Assembly: GCA_031267825.1 (NCBI GenBank) | Contig: JAIRYJ010000013.1 | Coordinates: 124,001-188,000 of the forward strand | Length of the DNA: 64,000 nt | Direction: 5' to 3' | Source of the DNA: Bifidobacteriaceae bacterium | Lineage (GTDB): Bacteria; Actinomycetota; Actinomycetes; Actinomycetales; WQXJ01 | Shown here: in pieces, positions 61,094 through 64,000 of the stretch | Layout of the letters: each line of letters begins with the position of its first letter | Numbering within the stretch: the first letter of the stretch is position 1 | Notes under the pieces: model-generated | The model's input: only the letters and a program-made list of their open reading frames with translations | Database searches by the model: none | What the model was told of the DNA's origin: nothing | Translations under genes and position numbers: made by a program

Positions 61094-62094
61094 CCGTCAC
61101 ACCACCTGGCCCGCCGATGCCGTCCCGGCCAGTTCCAGCCTCCGGTGCGGTTCCCTCCCGGCCGATGCCGTCCCAGCCAGTTTCAGCCCCCGGGCCGGTT
61201 CCGCCACCCACATCCGATACGCCTAAAGCACCGGCCAAGCCACGCCGCCGGGCGGGAACTAATGGTTTACGCCAGATTTTACGTTCCCGGGCGGGCGCGG
61301 CTGGCTTGGTGATTGTCGCTCTGATTGGGTTGCTCTGCCTGGCTAGCGCTTGCGGCTGGCTGCCGTTCGAGCCGAACACCCAAGACCCGCTGGTCCGCCT
61401 CCAGGGTCCCAGCCAAACTCATTGGTTCGGAACTGATCGGTTTGGCCGTGACGTTTTTGCTCGGGTGGCCGCCGGAGTGGTCAACTCATCGCTGATCGCT
61501 CTGGTAGCGGTTGCTTTTTCAGCCTTGGTTGGAACCTTGGCTGGTGTCGCCGCCGGGTTCTTCCGGGGCGCGACTGACGCTTCTGTGTCTGGTGTGACCA
61601 ATGTCTTGTTCGCTTTCCCGCCGCTGCTCTTAGCGCTCGCCTTGGCTTCGGTTTTCACCCGCAACTGGTTCACTGTGGCGGTCGCGATCGCTGTGGTCTA
61701 CACCCCGATTTTTATCCGCGTGACACGTGGCCCAGTGTTGTCTTTGCGTGAGATTGAGTTTGTCCGGGCGGCCCGGGCGGCCGGGCGCAACGCCTTCGCC
61801 ATCATGTTCCACCACATCTTGCCTAACTTGACGTCAATTGTGATTGTGCAGGTCACATTGTCGTTATCGTGGGCGGTTCTGACCGAGGCGTCGCTCAGCT
61901 TCCTTGGTTTAGGCACACCGCCACCGGCTCCGTCGCTCGGTTCGATGATCTATGAGGCCCGCACGTTGGCCGCCATCGCGCCGTGGACCATGATCGCCCC
62001 TGGCGTGGTGATGGTCCTGCTGGTTGTTGGGCTCAACTTGTTGGGCGATGGCGTCCGTGACGCCCTGGATCCTCAAGAACGTACAAGGAGATAG
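61090..62094 (+). CDS. Peptide-type ABC permease (DppC type)
   Basis: A 334-residue permease: FGTDRFGRDVFARVAAG, EAA loop RAARAAGRNAFAIMFHHILPN and LSFLGLGTPPPAPSLG. The first 55 residues are Pro/Ser-rich with a near-duplicate (PMPSRPVPASG, PMPSQPVSAPG), each encoded over a CGATGCCG motif copy. No ATPase gene follows within the window; murQ begins 4 nt later. Confidence 0.92.
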   Translation: MTVTPPGPPMPSRPVPASGAVPSRPMPSQPVSAPGPVPPPTSDTPKAPAKPRRRAGTNGLRQILRSRAGAAGLVIVALIGLLCLASACGWLPFEPNTQDPLVRLQGPSQTHWFGTDRFGRDVFARVAAGVVNSSLIALVAVAFSALVGTLAGVAAGFFRGATDASVSGVTNVLFAFPPLLLALALASVFTRNWFTVAVAIAVVYTPIFIRVTRGPVLSLREIEFVRAARAAGRNAFAIMFHHILPNLTSIVIVQVTLSLSWAVLTEASLSFLGLGTPPPAPSLGSMIYEARTLAAIAPWTMIAPGVVMVLLVVGLNLLGDGVRDALDPQERTRR

Positions 62095-62098
62095 CGTC

Positions 62099-63070
62099 AT
62101 GGCAGTTGACAGCCCCGATTTGAGGCGGGTGGACGGGACCGTACCGGACGCATCGCAACTAGCCAGCGATGACGAGTTGTCTGGTTTGGTGACTGAGGCA
62201 GCCGATCCGCGTTTGGCGGAGTTGGATACCATGACGGTGGCCCAGTTGGCGGAGATTATGAACGATGCCGACCAGTCAGTTCCGCTGGCCGTACGGGCTT
62301 GTTTGCCCACTATTGGTTTAGCGATTGAGGCGACCGCTGAACGCATGAAGCGAGGTGGGCGTCTGGTTTATGTTGGTGCGGGCACACCTGGACGTCTCGC
62401 CATGGTTGACGCTTCGGAATGTCCGCCAACTTTTTCAGCTCCGCCCGGGCAGGTGACCGCCCTGATGGCAGGCGGTTTTGAGGCTTTTCGGAGGGCCGCT
62501 GAAGGAGCTGAGGATGATTCTGGGGCTGGCGTGGAGGGGATCACCCAGTTGGGGATAGGCCCACTCGACACGGTTGTTGGGATCGCCTCGAGTGGGCGGA
62601 CTCCTTTCGTGGTGGCGGCCTTGGGTGAGGCCCGGCGGCGCGGCGCGTTGACTGTCGGCTTGTCGTGTGTGCCGGGTGCGACTTTGAGCCATCTGGCTGA
62701 TCACGCGATTGAGGTCGCTGTCGGCCCGGAAATCATCACTGGTTCAACCCGATTGAAGGCTGGTACAGCCCAGAAGCTGATTCTGAACATGTTTTCGACC
62801 ATCTCAATGGTTCGGCTGGGCAAGACTTACGGCTCGTTGATGGTTGATGTCAAGGCCACCAACCACAAGCTGCGTGAACGGGCCATCCGGATAGTTTCAC
62901 GGGTTGGCGGGGTTGACCGCGAGGCGGCTGTCGCGGCCCTTGAAAAGACTTCCTACCGGGCTAAACCGGCCATAGTTATGCTGGTAAGAGGGGTTGAATT
63001 GGCGCAGGCTGAGCAGCGGCTGGCGTTGGCTGGTGGTCATTTGCGTCTGGCCTTGGAGCCAGGCCCGTGA
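62099..63070 (+). CDS. murQ: N-acetylmuramic acid 6-phosphate etherase
   Basis: Removes lactate from MurNAc-6-phosphate, giving GlcNAc-6-phosphate in cell-wall recycling. The 323-residue SIS-fold protein has YVGAGTPGRLAMVDASECPPTF, GIASSGRTPFV and GSTRLKAGTAQKLILNM, all diagnostic. In GAGTPGR a Pro replaces the usual Ser of GAGTSGR, a notable change next to the catalytic region. AAGGAGAT precedes ATG 62099, which is preferred to upstream frames. Confidence 0.93.
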   Translation: MAVDSPDLRRVDGTVPDASQLASDDELSGLVTEAADPRLAELDTMTVAQLAEIMNDADQSVPLAVRACLPTIGLAIEATAERMKRGGRLVYVGAGTPGRLAMVDASECPPTFSAPPGQVTALMAGGFEAFRRAAEGAEDDSGAGVEGITQLGIGPLDTVVGIASSGRTPFVVAALGEARRRGALTVGLSCVPGATLSHLADHAIEVAVGPEIITGSTRLKAGTAQKLILNMFSTISMVRLGKTYGSLMVDVKATNHKLRERAIRIVSRVGGVDREAAVAALEKTSYRAKPAIVMLVRGVELAQAEQRLALAGGHLRLALEPGP

Positions 63071-63149
63071 CTTCGCCACGACTAACTAATCTGGCCGGGC
63101 CGCCAGGCCGGGCGATCTGGCTGAAAAAACCAGCCAAGGCTGAAACGAG

Positions 63150-64000
63150 GTGGGAACAATCAGACTGCTTGGGTTGATTTCTGGTACATCACATGACGCC
63201 ATTGACGGGGCGATAGTTGATTTCAGTGGGCCGGATGCGGCTGGCACGTTGCATGGCGAACTGATCCTGACTGGTGCCACACCATATGACCGGGCGCTAC
63301 GCGCCCGATTGATCGATGCCTTGCCGCCAGCGGTGACCGATCTGGCCGAGGTCTGCCAGCTCGACACACTGATCGGTCAGGCTTTCGCTGAGGCGGCGGC
63401 TAGTTTGATCGCTCAGGGCGGGCCAGTTGACGCCATCTGTTCACATGGTCAGACGGTTTACCACTGGGTTGAAGGCTCGCGGGCTGAAGGCACCTTGCAG
63501 TTAGGTGATGCGGCTTGGATCGCGGAAGCGACCGGCTTACCGGTCGTATCGAATGTCCGCCTGCGGGACATTACCGCTGGGGGTCACGGCGCGCCGCTGG
63601 CCGCCCTGATTGATTCCTTGGTTTTGTCGCCCGATCCTTCGACATCAAACCATCCGTCAACTAATTCCTCCGGGGAATTAGTTGACGCCGCCCGCGCCGC
63701 TTGCGCTCCGGGCACACCCGCTTCACCCGGCAATCCAAGTCCTTCGACATCAAACCATCCGTCAACTAATTCCTCCGGGGAATTAGTTGACGCCGCCCGC
63801 GCCGCTCTCAACTTGGGCGGGATCGCCAACGTGACGATTGTTCAAGCCGGGAACGGGCAACGCCCGGCCCAGGTGGTGGCATTCGATACCGGTCCGGCCA
63901 ACGCACTGATTGATGCCGCCATCACCAGTTTGGCTTTGAATCCGGCCGGTTTTGACCGGGACGGACGCATCGCCGCGACCGGCACGGTTGATGGCGAGTT
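63150..64000 (+). CDS. anmK: Anhydro-N-acetylmuramic acid kinase, 3' end cut by the window
   Basis: Phosphorylates and hydrates anhydro-MurNAc to MurNAc-6-phosphate, the MurQ substrate. Visible motifs: GLISGTSHDAIDGAIVDF, HGQTVYHW, LQLGDAAWIAEATGLPVV, GGHGAPLA, NLGGIANVTI and FDTGPANALIDA. Most AnmK have SGTSMDG where this has SGTSHDA. Between GGHGAPLAALIDSLVL and LNLGGIAN about 55 extra residues occur, encoded by two identical 66-bp palindrome-bearing repeats read in frame. The start GTG 63150 follows ACGAG; it is the first plausible start and leaves about 80 nt after murQ. Confidence 0.9.
   Translation, partial: MGTIRLLGLISGTSHDAIDGAIVDFSGPDAAGTLHGELILTGATPYDRALRARLIDALPPAVTDLAEVCQLDTLIGQAFAEAAASLIAQGGPVDAICSHGQTVYHWVEGSRAEGTLQLGDAAWIAEATGLPVVSNVRLRDITAGGHGAPLAALIDSLVLSPDPSTSNHPSTNSSGELVDAARAACAPGTPASPGNPSPSTSNHPSTNSSGELVDAARAALNLGGIANVTIVQAGNGQRPAQVVAFDTGPANALIDAAITSLALNPAGFDRDGRIAATGTVDGE
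63636..63806 (+). repeat. Two identical 66-bp repeats with family A palindromes inside anmK
   Basis: Copies 63636-63701 and 63741-63806 are identical and separated by 39 bp (total period 105, a multiple of three). Each has a perfect 14-bp-stem palindrome, CGTCAACTAATTCC, loop TCCGG, and its complement (63655-63687, 63760-63792). Both are translated as PSTSNHPSTNSSGELVDAA. Confidence 0.95.

Noticed and set aside
1-64000. tRNA, rRNA, prophage or integrative element
   Set aside because: No tRNA-like TPsiC/acceptor patterns, rRNA segments, integrase or phage structural genes were recognised.

Overview
The window comes from a GC-rich actinobacterium (Actinomycetota; genus not determinable). Evidence is the order folE-ftsH-hpt-tilS-zinc metalloprotease-dacB/ppa, codon use with many GTG/TTG starts and ATGA overlaps, DUF4190, DUF4235 and SCP_3-type small proteins, and a streptogrisin-like protease. 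No rRNA, tRNA, CRISPR array or intact mobile element was seen.

Layout. 1-8.2 kb is a conserved housekeeping block on the minus strand, interrupted by a vapBC module, with ppa diverging. 8.4-13.4 kb holds an NlpC/P60 cell-wall hydrolase, a thiol peroxidase and metY-metX. 13.6-16.2 kb carries small or unknown proteins. 16.2-20.3 kb is a TPP-riboswitch-controlled thiBPQ importer, followed by a sugar acetyltransferase. 21.3-32.9 kb is a one-direction cluster: a GNAT fused to two GST-C-like modules, a glutathionyl-hydroquinone-reductase-like enzyme, a complete oligopeptide ABC importer, an S10 carboxypeptidase and an M19 dipeptidase; it looks like uptake and stripping of peptides, perhaps thiol conjugates. 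33.6-36.1 kb has two PLP C-S lyases or synthases.

36.3-41.3 kb pairs a nucleotidyltransferase-phosphohexose mutase fusion with a GH94 chitobiose phosphorylase. A PAS-AraC regulator and bifunctional PutA follow, divergently placed. 46.3-50.5 kb encodes three secreted FG-GAP proteins (one a protease, one broken by three in-frame stops). A second vapBC follows. 51.3-56.9 kb is a minus-strand operon: ROK repressor, sugar ABC importer without ATPase, nagB. 57.3-64 kb has an RpiR/MurR regulator diverging from a peptide-type importer, murQ and anmK. Together the last 28 kb suggest salvage of chitobiose, amino sugars and peptidoglycan fragments.

The most unusual property is DNA-level: short palindromes and tandem repeats occur between genes and also in frame inside conserved enzymes. 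The clearest case is anmK, where two identical 66-bp copies, each carrying a 33-bp palindrome also found in two intergenic regions, are translated between conserved motifs. Comparable low-complexity insertions sit in chbP, the PAS-AraC regulator, ThiB, ThiQ and others, and the 8-mer CGATGCCG recurs about 30 times in several reading frames.
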